A stretch of 64,000 nt of DNA from a bacterium (GTDB taxonomy: Bacteria; Actinomycetota; Acidimicrobiia; Spongiisociales; Spongiisociaceae). This document shows positions 9,187 through 17,757 of the stretch, piece after piece. The stretch is from NCBI GenBank assembly GCA_028821575.1, contig JAPPFW010000086.1, forward strand, positions 1 through 64,000. Direction: 5' to 3'. Positions within the stretch are counted from its first letter, which is position 1. Every line of letters starts with the position of its first letter. Made by a program: the position numbers and the translations under genes. The notes under the pieces were generated by a model. It saw nothing but the letters and a program-made list of their open reading frames with translations, was not told the origin of the DNA and searched no databases.

Positions 9187-9506
9187 GCTCCGGTCGCTAC
9201 GTCCGATGAGGCGCCGTCGCGCTCGGCTGTGGTCCCCTCGGGAGCCGACTCCTCACCAGGACGGGTCTCGCCTGCATCCATGGGCCGATCGACAGCGCCG
9301 CTCTCCTCGCGATCCCACCCATCGTCCCTCCTAGAGGTGAACAGCGGGCTCATCAGCGCAGCACCCACCAGGATCACCACCGCGGGCAACAACCACCGCG
9401 GTGTCCCGAACAACCAACCGCGGGCGGGGAAGCCTATCCAGGCAGCAAGCACGATCAGGGTCAGACCGAATGCCAGCGAGAACACATTGAACGAATGGCG
9501 TTTCAT
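9183..9506 (-). CDS. Small two-helix membrane protein next to the PspC/LiaF-like gene
   Basis: 107 residues. Two hydrophobic segments (about 8-26 and 39-56) are followed by a charged, Glu/Asp/Gly-rich cytoplasmic or outer tail of about 45 residues. The family is not recognised. The start overlaps the stop of the upstream PspC/LiaF-like gene by four bases (ATGA), so the two are translated together and the small protein probably serves the same envelope-stress system. A LiaI-like helper protein is a reasonable guess from position and topology only. Confidence 0.75.
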   Translation of the reverse strand: MKRHSFNVFSLAFGLTLIVLAAWIGFPARGWLFGTPRWLLPAVVILVGAALMSPLFTSRRDDGWDREESGAVDRPMDAGETRPGEESAPEGTTAERDGASSDVATGA

Positions 9507-11041
9507 CGTCCCTCCTCCACGATCACAGTTCCTTCACCGAGGCGGATGTCCAGGGTGAGCCGGTGGGTGCCTGAGATCTGAGCCGTATGCTTCGCACTCA
9601 GGTCGGACCCTTCTCGCACTTCATTGAACATGGTGAGGCGTCCGTGATCCACTCGGGCGGTAACCCGCAAACCCAACTCCCGGGGAACGGTCACCCACAC
9701 CTCACCACGGTCCACGTCGACATCCACCCGCCTGTCATCCTCGAGGAACAGATCGCTCAAATCGAGCCGCAGCGAGCCATCATCCAAGGCGTAGTCGTCG
9801 CGAAGGAATTCTCCGAGCTGGATCCGGTAGTACTCTCTCACTGCCGCACCGTCGTTTCTCGGAGGTTCGGGCACGCTCGGGGGCAGGGGCGGGTCGGGAA
9901 CCGGCCGCGCCCTTACGAGCACCTGGCCGATTCCAACGTCGGCGTCGAGCACCAGCCTGCCCTCGGACCCTTCCAGGTTGTACACAGCATCGACTCCTAG
10001 TCCACTGTATCCCTGGGAACCAACCCTCAACTCCCCGATGCCCACATCACCGTCCACCCTGGCTGAAACACCCTCAGGGAGGTACACGATCACCTCGCCG
10101 ATTCCTAGATCGACCTCGGTCGACACCGTTCGGCCGTCGAAGTCGACACTCCTGAGGTCGAGGAGCAACGAGCCGAAACCCAGGTCGTACCCGTCGAGTA
10201 TTCCCTCCACCGAACCCGGCCGATGGATTGAACGCTCGCTCATCGTGAAGTTGAGTTCGAACGGCGACCTCCGGTCAACCAGCTCAGCCAGCGGCGACAG
10301 GACCAGGAACGGAATCAGGACCATGCCCAGCACGATCAGACCCCCCGGGCGACCGAACCAGGCTCCGACAACCAGCCCGAGCCCGATGACGGCCACCAGC
10401 AGGGCGACGTAGTGGCCGAACTGGGGATGGAAGCCGGGAATGACGCTGTCGAACAGTCCTAAAGCTCCCAGCGCCAGCACCGCGAACCCCACCGTGACCC
10501 TACCTAGTATTGAAGTCTCCCGTGCCGGAGGAGGTGTCTGCGCCGGCGGCGTAGGCCGGGTCCGACCCTGTGGCCCACTCTCCGAATCAGGGGGCATAGC
10601 CTGGGTAGAGGCTGTTTGAGAGGCCTGATCGGATGGCGCCGCGACAGCCTGCTGGCGATCCCCGCGGCTCAGATCCCCGCGGTAGAGCATCACTCCGATG
10701 CCGATCAGCACGACCGCGAACGCCAGGTCGCCTCGGATCAGTCCTGTCTCGGTGGCCAAGATGATGACGGCCAGAGCCACGAGAATCACGCCTACCCACC
10801 GCCTGGCCTGGCCGGTACCCAACCAGCCCTGCACGATCGCATCGGTCTCGCCCTCACGCGGGATCAGCAGCCAACCCGCCACGTAGAGAAGTGCGCCCAG
10901 CCCGCCTGCGAAGCAGAGTAAGGCGAAGGCGACCCGGATGATCCAGACGGGCACTCCGAACCGGAGGCCTAGACCGGCCGCCACCCCCGCCAGCCAGCGG
11001 CCCTCGACGGGCCGATAAAGTGATGTGGTTCCGTTGCTCAT
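9503..11041 (-). CDS. PspC-domain / LiaF-like toast-rack membrane protein
   Basis: 512 residues from the ATG at 11041; a GTG six codons upstream is an alternative. Residues ~6-62 form a PspC domain (GRWLAGVAAGLGLRFGVP, then a membrane helix ending in LLIPREGE). Further paired membrane helices follow (~80-120, ~175-245). The C-terminal half is beta-rich and repetitive (DLGIGEVIVYLPEG, DVGIGELRVG, DVGIGQVLVRARP, RGEVWVTVPRELG), as in LiaF/toast-rack domains. It is divergently transcribed from a PspC-domain kinase and its regulator. In related Lia/Psp systems the membrane protein senses or restrains the kinase. That assignment rests on domains and context. Confidence 0.85.
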   Translation of the reverse strand: MSNGTTSLYRPVEGRWLAGVAAGLGLRFGVPVWIIRVAFALLCFAGGLGALLYVAGWLLIPREGETDAIVQGWLGTGQARRWVGVILVALAVIILATETGLIRGDLAFAVVLIGIGVMLYRGDLSRGDRQQAVAAPSDQASQTASTQAMPPDSESGPQGRTRPTPPAQTPPPARETSILGRVTVGFAVLALGALGLFDSVIPGFHPQFGHYVALLVAVIGLGLVVGAWFGRPGGLIVLGMVLIPFLVLSPLAELVDRRSPFELNFTMSERSIHRPGSVEGILDGYDLGFGSLLLDLRSVDFDGRTVSTEVDLGIGEVIVYLPEGVSARVDGDVGIGELRVGSQGYSGLGVDAVYNLEGSEGRLVLDADVGIGQVLVRARPVPDPPLPPSVPEPPRNDGAAVREYYRIQLGEFLRDDYALDDGSLRLDLSDLFLEDDRRVDVDVDRGEVWVTVPRELGLRVTARVDHGRLTMFNEVREGSDLSAKHTAQISGTHRLTLDIRLGEGTVIVEEGR

Positions 11042-11171
11042 GACCCAACTATCGGACACGTCCGGCGGTTTGTCTATGGGGAATCACCCTGGTTGATCCC
11101 CGAGTGCCTAAGGGCAGGTACGGGTACGTCACCGGTTGTTAGCGCTAGCCCTGCGGTGAGACAATGGCGTC
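11042..11171. promoter_or_regulatory. Divergent promoter region of the envelope-stress system
   Basis: 130 bp between the divergent membrane-protein and kinase genes. It contains an imperfect inverted repeat (GGGGAATCA with TTGATCCCC) at about 11077-11100 and an 8-bp palindrome TAGCGCTA near 11142. These are candidate binding sites for the response regulator, judged only by position and symmetry. Confidence 0.4.
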
Positions 11172-12362
11172 GTGGAAGCTACGGAGCTCACCCTCTTCCA
11201 GCGCATCGGCCTGTTGATCTCAAGGCGCCAGGAAGACCGCCTCGTCGCCGGCGTCGCCGGCGGGATCGCCGACCGTCTCGGCATCGCAGACCTGTATGTT
11301 CGAGCCGGCTTCCTGGTGCTCACCCTCATCTGGGGCATCGGGCTCTTCCTGTACCTGGTGTTGTGGGCACTGACCCTGGATAGGACCGACCATCCGCGGC
11401 TATCCCCGCCGGCGTCAGCAGAGCGGACGGCAGGGTATGTCCTCATATTCGCCGGTGGACTGCTACTCCTCCGCACTCTGGGGATCTGGAGCAACGACCG
11501 GCTGGTCTGGCCTGCCGCAGCGGTGATCGTCGGCATCGCCTTCCTGATGGACCGGCGCGACATCGACCCTCGATCGGCGATCCTTGCTCTCTTCGACCCG
11601 AACAGCGGTAAGTTCCGGAGCCGTACCCTGCTCGGCATCCTGCTCCTCGTGGTGGGCCTGTCGATCCTGGGCGCCGCCGCTGTCCCTGCCGTGGAGACAG
11701 TGTTGATCGCGGTTCTGGTTACCGGTGTGGGGATGGCGGTGCTGTTCGGACCTTGGGTATGGAGGCTGGTCTCCGACCTGGGCGCCGAACGCAGCAAGCG
11801 GATCCGAGAGGAGGAGCGAGCCGACATGGCCGCCCACCTGCACGACTCGGTACTCCAGACCCTGGCGCTGATCCAGAGGACGGACGACCCCAGGCGGGTC
11901 GTCACCCTGGCCCGGGTACAGGAGAGGGAGTTGCGCCGCTGGCTGTACGACTCGACCCCGGCCGACGGCCAGGAGCTACTGTCCCGCGCACTCCAGAACG
12001 AGGTGGACCGCATCGAGAACACCTTCGACATCCCGGTGGAGTTGGTGACGGTCGGTGACCGGCCTGTAGATGACCATGTCCGGGCGATGGTGGCGGCGGC
12101 GGGTGAGGCTCTGACCAACGCGGCCCGGCATTCGGGCGCAAGTCAGATATCCATGTACTCCGAGGTGACCGATGCATCCGCCGATGTCTGGGTATCGGAT
12201 CTGGGCCGAGGTTTCGATACGGGCCTCGTGGCTCCGGACCGACGCGGCATTGCCGAGTCGATAGTCGGCCGCATGCTGAACCATGGAGGGTCGGCAACTG
12301 TCTCGTCGGAACTCGGGGAAGGAACCGAGGTACACCTCCGACTGACTGGAGAAGGACAATGA
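11172..12362 (+). CDS. Sensor histidine kinase with N-terminal PspC domain
   Basis: 396 residues, GTG start. Residues ~8-70 are a PspC domain (RQEDRLVAGVAGGIADRLG then a membrane helix); two more helical pairs lie at ~88-125 and ~152-195. The cytoplasmic part has a HisKA_3 dimerisation box with the phospho-acceptor His in AHLHDSVLQT (His224). A GHKL ATPase follows, with the N box TNAARHSGA, DLGRGFD and GLVAPDRRGIAESI. It lacks an extracellular sensor domain, so it probably senses membrane state directly or through the divergent LiaF-like protein. Its stop overlaps the response-regulator start (ATGA). Confidence 0.9.
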   Translation: MEATELTLFQRIGLLISRRQEDRLVAGVAGGIADRLGIADLYVRAGFLVLTLIWGIGLFLYLVLWALTLDRTDHPRLSPPASAERTAGYVLIFAGGLLLLRTLGIWSNDRLVWPAAAVIVGIAFLMDRRDIDPRSAILALFDPNSGKFRSRTLLGILLLVVGLSILGAAAVPAVETVLIAVLVTGVGMAVLFGPWVWRLVSDLGAERSKRIREEERADMAAHLHDSVLQTLALIQRTDDPRRVVTLARVQERELRRWLYDSTPADGQELLSRALQNEVDRIENTFDIPVELVTVGDRPVDDHVRAMVAAAGEALTNAARHSGASQISMYSEVTDASADVWVSDLGRGFDTGLVAPDRRGIAESIVGRMLNHGGSATVSSELGEGTEVHLRLTGEGQ

Positions 12363-12997
12363 TCAAGGTTTTCGTGGTCGATGACCACCAACTGTTCCTC
12401 TCCGGAGTGAAGGCCGAGCTTACGGGCCGCGGCGGCATAACCCTGAGCGGCGCTGCACAGGACGTTGACGAGGCCATCGACGAACTCCGCAGGGACCCGC
12501 CGGACGTAGCTCTCGTGGATGTGCACATGCCAGGAGGGGGAGGCCTCGCCGTGGTGGAGAACATCCGCGAGACTAACCCAGACGTGAAGTTCCTGGCGCT
12601 GTCGGTCTCGGACGCCGCCGAGGACGTGATCGCCATGATCCGGGCAGGCGCCCGAGGGTATGTCACCAAGTCCATCGGACCCGATGAGTTGGCCGACGCG
12701 ATACGGAGGGTATATGCGGGCGACGCGGTGTTCTCCCCCATGTTGGCCGGTTTCGTACTCGACAGGTTCGCAGCGAACGTGCCGCCGCCCTCCGATCCGG
12801 AACTCGACCGGCTCACTGCCCGGGAGAAGGAGGTACTGCGGCTCATAGCCCGCGGCTATCCCTACAAGCAGGTGGCCAAGCGGCTCTACATCAGCGTCAA
12901 GACGGTGGAGTCCCACGTCTCGGCCGTGCTCCGGAAGCTACAGCTATCCAGCAGGTACGAACTGGCCCACTGGGCGAGCAACCGCCGCATCGTCTGA
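12359..12997 (+). CDS. NarL/LuxR-family response regulator
   Basis: 212 residues. The receiver domain has the acidic pair Asp8-Asp9, the phospho-acceptor Asp54 (LVDVHMPG) and Lys104. The C-terminal LuxR-type helix-turn-helix reads LTAREKEVLRLIARG ... VAKRLYISVKTVESHV. It is translationally coupled to the kinase gene by a four-base overlap and is its obvious cognate partner. Likely targets are the divergent membrane-protein operon and its own operon. Confidence 0.93.
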   Translation: MIKVFVVDDHQLFLSGVKAELTGRGGITLSGAAQDVDEAIDELRRDPPDVALVDVHMPGGGGLAVVENIRETNPDVKFLALSVSDAAEDVIAMIRAGARGYVTKSIGPDELADAIRRVYAGDAVFSPMLAGFVLDRFAANVPPPSDPELDRLTAREKEVLRLIARGYPYKQVAKRLYISVKTVESHVSAVLRKLQLSSRYELAHWASNRRIV

Positions 12998-13013
12998 CAC
13001 GTTCCACTTCCGG

Positions 13014-13757
13014 CTAACCGAGCATCTCCCCGCGGTCCACCACCGCAACTGCACCCGTGACCGAATCGTTGGTGATCAGCCCCATCAGGGTGTGAACCAC
13101 GTCCTCCACCGGAACCAAGGGAACCGCACCCGCCCGGATCTCCTCGGCGCGGCCGGGCGGAACGTGGCGGTCGATCCACTCGGTGAGCATCCATCCGGGC
13201 GCCACCGCGTTCACCTGAACGGCCGGCGCCAGCGCCCGGGCGAGGCAACGGGTGAGCGACACCAGCGCCGCCTTGGACACCACGTACGGGATGGAGCTAC
13301 CCGCATCGGTGAGAGCCGAGTTGGAAGCCACGTTTACGATCTTGCCGGCGCCCCGTGCCTGCATCCCGGACCCGACCGCCTGCGAGCACAGGAAGGCGCC
13401 CGCGACGTTGACGTCCATGATCCGTCGCCACATGTCCGCGGTGACACCGCCCAGATCGGAGAATGGAACGTAGTGGGTGGTCCCCGCATTGTTGACCAGG
13501 ATGTCGACCGGTCCCAAGGTCTCTTCCACCGATGCGACCATGGAGGCGACGGCAAGACCGTCGGTCACGTCGGCCTGGACCGCGATGGATTGCCCACCCC
13601 CGTCCTCGATCTCGCCGACGACCTGTTCGGCCGCCTCACGCGACATCGAGTAGTTCACCGCGACCAGCACACCCTCGTCCGCCAGCCCTAGTGCGGTTTG
13701 CCGACCGAGACCCGTGCCTCCGCCCGTGACCAGAGCTACCCGTCCATAGATCTCCAT
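13014..13757 (-). CDS. Short-chain dehydrogenase/reductase (SDR), FabG-like
   Basis: 247-residue classical SDR. The cofactor motif is TGGGTGLG near residue 11, the structural motif NNAG near 90, and the catalytic Ser (VASNSA), Tyr and Lys (YVVSK) are all in place. The C-terminal GEMLG end is slightly shorter than FabG's usual GG(x)xM end. NAD(P)-dependent oxidation or reduction of an unknown alcohol or ketone is expected. It stands alone, convergent with the response-regulator gene and divergent from the TPR membrane protein. Confidence 0.9.
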   Translation of the reverse strand: MEIYGRVALVTGGGTGLGRQTALGLADEGVLVAVNYSMSREAAEQVVGEIEDGGGQSIAVQADVTDGLAVASMVASVEETLGPVDILVNNAGTTHYVPFSDLGGVTADMWRRIMDVNVAGAFLCSQAVGSGMQARGAGKIVNVASNSALTDAGSSIPYVVSKAALVSLTRCLARALAPAVQVNAVAPGWMLTEWIDRHVPPGRAEEIRAGAVPLVPVEDVVHTLMGLITNDSVTGAVAVVDRGEMLG

Positions 13758-13832
13758 ATCAACACGACGTTAGCAAGGGAATAGAGGTCCGGATGCTACG
13801 CTGCTCTACGTACCGCGGAACGGATCCCACAT

Positions 13833-14978
13833 ATGCCCGATCAAGATATCCGCGCCTGGATAATTGGGAAGCTCCAGGAGATGCCGGACCAACAAAGTCC
13901 CGGATATGAGCGAGCCATACATGAGCTAAGACGAAAGTTAGGAGAGCGCGCAGGAACTGTGGCTGTGGAATTGCTTAGGATGTCAACGGATATTGAACCG
14001 TGGAAGGAGCGCATACTACGAGGCTATATACATAATCCAATCTATCTTGCTGCCTGGGTTACGGGGATTGCCGACAGCGATGATCTCCCGACAGAGATAC
14101 GGTTCAATGCCTACTTCGTTCTGCAGATTGACCTATGGCGACACTCTGACTACAAAGAGTTTCGTGACAACGTCGCGAGATACCGCGATGTCTTCTCCGA
14201 ACAACCCATGTGGCGTCATCAGCAGGCGATGGCATCGCTCAGTCAGTTCGACCGTCCAGGATTACAAAAGGCCTTACGTCAAGCTCGCATCGCTCACGGT
14301 GACCTACCAGAATCACCAGGCATCCAGAACCTATACGCTGAAGTAGCCGCCGAACTCGGTGAACGTTATCCAGACACGATCGGGAGAGATGACATCTCTG
14401 CGGCCCTTGACGCGATCGATGTAGCTATCGGGTTGGACCCGGATTACGGTAAGTACCACGCTAATCGTGCTCGGCTTCTCTCCTTGAGAGACCAGTTCAA
14501 TGCAGCAGAGCGTGACATGAGACGAGCTATCGAGATCGAGCCGAGTAGTGGTGTTGACAACGTTAGCTATTTCATTCGTGTACTGCGCTATGAGGCTCAG
14601 TGGGAGCGTATACAATCCCGCCGTCGAGAGCAGGAACAACAGAAGATCCTCAATGAACTCCGCCGGACAAGGTCCGAGACGATGCTGATGCTGAGCCTGC
14701 TAGCGGCCATCGTCGGGTTCATAGTAGCCGGATTCGACATCGCTACCGACTATAAGCCGCTTGCCAGCGCCGCCATCATCGGTATGCTCGCAGGGTTGAT
14801 TTTAATCGTGTTCGCTGGATTCGCCATGATGGTGCGCTGGGACTCACCGCAATGGCTTCGGATCAGCGTGGCAGTCCTTGGGGTTGCCTTAGTAGTGTTC
14901 TACACGCTCATACTCTTTCGGGCTGACCTCCAGGAACCACACATCGCCAGATGGCTGTTGCCTCCGTGGGTTGGTTAG
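13833..14978 (+). CDS. TPR-like protein with C-terminal membrane anchor, unknown function
   Basis: 381 residues. The N-terminal ~260 residues are alpha-helical, with one clear TPR-like pair around 190-240 (ALDAIDVAIGLDPDYGKYHA, then AERDMRRAIEIEP). A charged coiled-coil stretch (RRREQEQQKILNELRRTRSE) precedes three hydrophobic helices (~276-298, ~310-335, ~343-365). The codon use is visibly AT-richer than in all neighbours (for example TAT, ATA, AAT and CAA codons), suggesting recent acquisition. The soluble helical part should face the cytoplasm as a scaffold. No enzymatic motif was found. Similar cytosolic-TPR/membrane layouts occur in accessory and defence-linked genes, but nothing here proves such a role. 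Confidence 0.7.
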   Translation: MPDQDIRAWIIGKLQEMPDQQSPGYERAIHELRRKLGERAGTVAVELLRMSTDIEPWKERILRGYIHNPIYLAAWVTGIADSDDLPTEIRFNAYFVLQIDLWRHSDYKEFRDNVARYRDVFSEQPMWRHQQAMASLSQFDRPGLQKALRQARIAHGDLPESPGIQNLYAEVAAELGERYPDTIGRDDISAALDAIDVAIGLDPDYGKYHANRARLLSLRDQFNAAERDMRRAIEIEPSSGVDNVSYFIRVLRYEAQWERIQSRRREQEQQKILNELRRTRSETMLMLSLLAAIVGFIVAGFDIATDYKPLASAAIIGMLAGLILIVFAGFAMMVRWDSPQWLRISVAVLGVALVVFYTLILFRADLQEPHIARWLLPPWVG

Positions 14979-15007
14979 CCAGAGACAGCCAACACGAGAC
15001 ATCGACA

Positions 15008-16165
15008 TTACGGCTCGCCGCCGAATCGGGAGCACTTGTAGGCATCGATTCCTGCCAGCAGGCGCTCCACATCGTCCGACGTGTTGTAGAGGTGGGGATC
15101 CGCCCGGACCCGGTCATCCTCCGGGTATCCCCAGACATCCACACCCAGTTTTCGGAGGTAGCGGCACAACGGCACCGCCCCGGCGAAGTGGAAGGCCACC
15201 ACTCCTGCCCGGTCGACCCGAGCGGCGGGGGTCAGCACCTCGATGCCCCGTTCGGCCAACCCTTCGATGATCCGGCCTGTCAGGTCCACGACATGCCGCT
15301 CGACGGCAGGGATGCCTGCTTCCAGAATGATGTCCAGGCCTCTGCGAGCCGCCGCTATCCCGGGGAGGTCGGCCAGGCCGATCTCGTGGCGGGCGGCCCC
15401 CGAGTGGAAAGCCAGGCTCCCGCCTGCAGATCCTTCGTTCCAGTAGGAACCGACGTAGCCGACGTGCGGTGGCGGGAGCGACTCTACGTGTCCGCGGCGC
15501 GCGTACAGGAATCCCAGACCGGGGGGACCGAGCAACCACTTCATCAGCGTTCCGCTCATGAAGTCGATACCTTCGCCGCCCGCGTCGATGGACACGGCAC
15601 CGGCCGACTGGGCCGCATCGACGATGAGGTAGCCGCCGCAGTCACGCGTCAGTTCAGCCAGCTTACTGAGATCGTGCCGGAATCCGGTGCGGGGGTCCAC
15701 ATGAGACACCAGCACCGCGATGGTGTGCTCGTCCACGAGGTTCTCGATCCCAGTCGTCCAGGTGGAGGTAGGTCCTGCCGAGACCGCGCGGACCTCGACC
15801 TTGCCACGGTTGGGCAGCAGCCAGGGCCAGACTGCGCTCGGATGGGAGGTCGGGTCTGTCACGATGTTGGCACCCGGAGGCGGTTCGATCATCTGGACCG
15901 CCAGGTTCGAACCCCTGGACGTGTTGTCGACGATGGCGATCTCGTCAGGATCGGCACCCAGCACGGCTGCTAGGCGACCCTTCAGGACTCTCCATTCGTC
16001 GAAGTACCGGGCCCGGTGATATGCCGGGTCGAACATCCACCGATCGGCCCATTGATCGAGAGCCGCCTTGACCGGGATCGCAGCTGGCGCAAGACCCCCC
16101 GCGAACAGGTAGGCGCGGGTCTCGGTAATGGGAAACAGCGGCCGGAATCGCTCGGTCAGGTCCAT
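15008..16165 (-). CDS. Class V aminotransferase (NifS/kynureninase/epimerase-like fold)
   Basis: 385-residue PLP enzyme. The PLP-binding Lys lies in SGTLMKWLLGPPG, the Asp in YLIVDAAQSAGA, and substrate-side segments TSHPSAVWPW and VSHVDPRTG match the class V fold. The conserved Cys used by cysteine desulfurases is not seen at the usual place, so an aminotransferase, lyase or epimerase role is more likely. The start at 16165 lies ten bases inside the end of the upstream TPP-enzyme gene, so the two are translationally coupled and probably act in one pathway. Confidence 0.85.
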   Translation of the reverse strand: MDLTERFRPLFPITETRAYLFAGGLAPAAIPVKAALDQWADRWMFDPAYHRARYFDEWRVLKGRLAAVLGADPDEIAIVDNTSRGSNLAVQMIEPPPGANIVTDPTSHPSAVWPWLLPNRGKVEVRAVSAGPTSTWTTGIENLVDEHTIAVLVSHVDPRTGFRHDLSKLAELTRDCGGYLIVDAAQSAGAVSIDAGGEGIDFMSGTLMKWLLGPPGLGFLYARRGHVESLPPPHVGYVGSYWNEGSAGGSLAFHSGAARHEIGLADLPGIAAARRGLDIILEAGIPAVERHVVDLTGRIIEGLAERGIEVLTPAARVDRAGVVAFHFAGAVPLCRYLRKLGVDVWGYPEDDRVRADPHLYNTSDDVERLLAGIDAYKCSRFGGEP

Positions 16166-17730
16166 GCCGGCACCTCCACCAGCGTCGGGGCGTCCCCTTC
16201 CAGCGCAGTTTCCACTGCGACGGCCAAGTCCTCCGGCTCCTCGACACGCACGGATGCCGCACCGTAGGCGGCCGCGAGGGTTGCCAGGTCCGGGGTGTGG
16301 AGGTCGGTGGCGAACGGCTCGTCCCCACGCTCGCGCATCAGGCGGTGTATCTCACCGAAAGCGCGATCGTTCCAGATGACCACCGGTAGAGCCAACCGGT
16401 GTTGCGCAGCCACCATCAACTCGGACATGGTGAACATGAATCCACCGTCTCCGACCAGCGCTGCCACGGCTCTCTCCGGCATGGCGATCTTGGCTCCGAT
16501 CGCCGCCGGCAGCGCGTATCCCAACGTCCCTAGACCGGACGGATTCATCCATGTCCGAGGGCCGGGAACATCGTAGAAGGGGTAGGCGCCGAACCCGGCC
16601 ACCATCGCCACATCCAAGGAGAGGGCGGAGTCCGGGGGCATGGCCTTTCGCAACGCACGGATCCAGGGAAGGTAGGAGCGGCCCATGACCAGCGCCTCCT
16701 CCTCGGCCACGTCACGCGCAAGCGAAGCGCGGGAAGCGCCCTCCCTCGGCCCCTGATCCTTTAACGAATCGAGCATCATCGCCATCGTGGCCCCGGCATC
16801 CCCCACCACTGCCGTATCTACCGCGTGGTTACGGCCGATCTGATCCGGATCGATGTCCACCTGAATCAGCTTCCCATCCAGTCGGAGCGGTCCCGTCCAC
16901 AAGTCTGCCGGGCTGAGTTCCGTACCCACCGCGAGTACCACGTCGCACTCTTCGAGGAACCGGGCCACCGAGCGGTAGACTACGAGCGAAGCCTCCAACG
17001 TGTGGCCGCCCGGCACCACTCCCTTCCCGTTCAGCGTGGTTACGACCGGCGCATCGAGACGCTCGGCTACCGCTAGCAATTCCTCGGTCGCCCCCTGGGC
17101 GCCCCCACCAGCCACGATCACCGGAGTCTCGGCGGCCCTCAGCAGATCGGAAGCCCTTTCCACCGCGTCCGCATCGGGCAGGACAGGAGCCACTGCCGGT
17201 GCATCTGGGATCGGGACGGAGGTCGTCGCCTCCTGCACGTCCACGGGAATGGCCAGACACACCGGACGGGGCCGCCCGTTCCTGAACCTTCGGAACGCGT
17301 CGTGTACCGCTTGACCCACTTCGTCTGGCGAGAGGATGAGCCGGTTCTCGTCGGTTATGCCTGCCAGCACGTTTTCCTGGGAACGGAGTTCGTGGGAGTG
17401 ACCCCGGCCACGCCCGATATCCTCGCTGACGATGTGAGCCGTGATGCACAGCACGGGAACGGAGTCCGAGTAGGCCTCCGCGATCGCCGTGGCCGCGTTG
17501 GTGACGCCCGGGCCGGTCGTCACTATGCACACACCCGGTCGCCCGGTCGCCCTCGCGTAGCCATCCGCCATGAACGCGGCGCCCTGTTCGTGAGTGGTAG
17601 TGATGTGCTCGATGTCGGTCGCCCGGCCCAGGGCACGGTAGATCTCAAGGGTGTGGGTGCTGGGGATGCCGAAGACGTGCCGCACGCCGTTCACCCCGAG
17701 CGATTCGATCAGTGCCTCAGCGCCGGTCAT
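16156..17730 (-). CDS. Thiamine-diphosphate enzyme, 2-oxo acid decarboxylase/acetolactate synthase-like
   Basis: 524 residues with the three-domain ThDP fold. The catalytic Glu lies in THEQGAAFMADGYARATG, the central domain starts near residue 185, and the ThDP motif GDGGFMF ends with the Asn in VIWNDRAF. The start at 17730 gives the canonical MTGAEALIESL beginning; the 47-codon extension upstream is not protein-like. The sequence style (FGIPSTHTLEIYRAL, GPGVTNAATAIAEAYSDS) resembles AruI, 5-guanidino-2-oxopentanoate decarboxylase, more than biosynthetic IlvB, and no small subunit is adjacent. Decarboxylation of a 2-oxo acid is therefore the best guess. Confidence 0.85.
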   Translation of the reverse strand: MTGAEALIESLGVNGVRHVFGIPSTHTLEIYRALGRATDIEHITTTHEQGAAFMADGYARATGRPGVCIVTTGPGVTNAATAIAEAYSDSVPVLCITAHIVSEDIGRGRGHSHELRSQENVLAGITDENRLILSPDEVGQAVHDAFRRFRNGRPRPVCLAIPVDVQEATTSVPIPDAPAVAPVLPDADAVERASDLLRAAETPVIVAGGGAQGATEELLAVAERLDAPVVTTLNGKGVVPGGHTLEASLVVYRSVARFLEECDVVLAVGTELSPADLWTGPLRLDGKLIQVDIDPDQIGRNHAVDTAVVGDAGATMAMMLDSLKDQGPREGASRASLARDVAEEEALVMGRSYLPWIRALRKAMPPDSALSLDVAMVAGFGAYPFYDVPGPRTWMNPSGLGTLGYALPAAIGAKIAMPERAVAALVGDGGFMFTMSELMVAAQHRLALPVVIWNDRAFGEIHRLMRERGDEPFATDLHTPDLATLAAAYGAASVRVEEPEDLAVAVETALEGDAPTLVEVPAWT

Positions 17731-17757
17731 AGCGGATCTCCCCGGTAGTCTCGGCGG

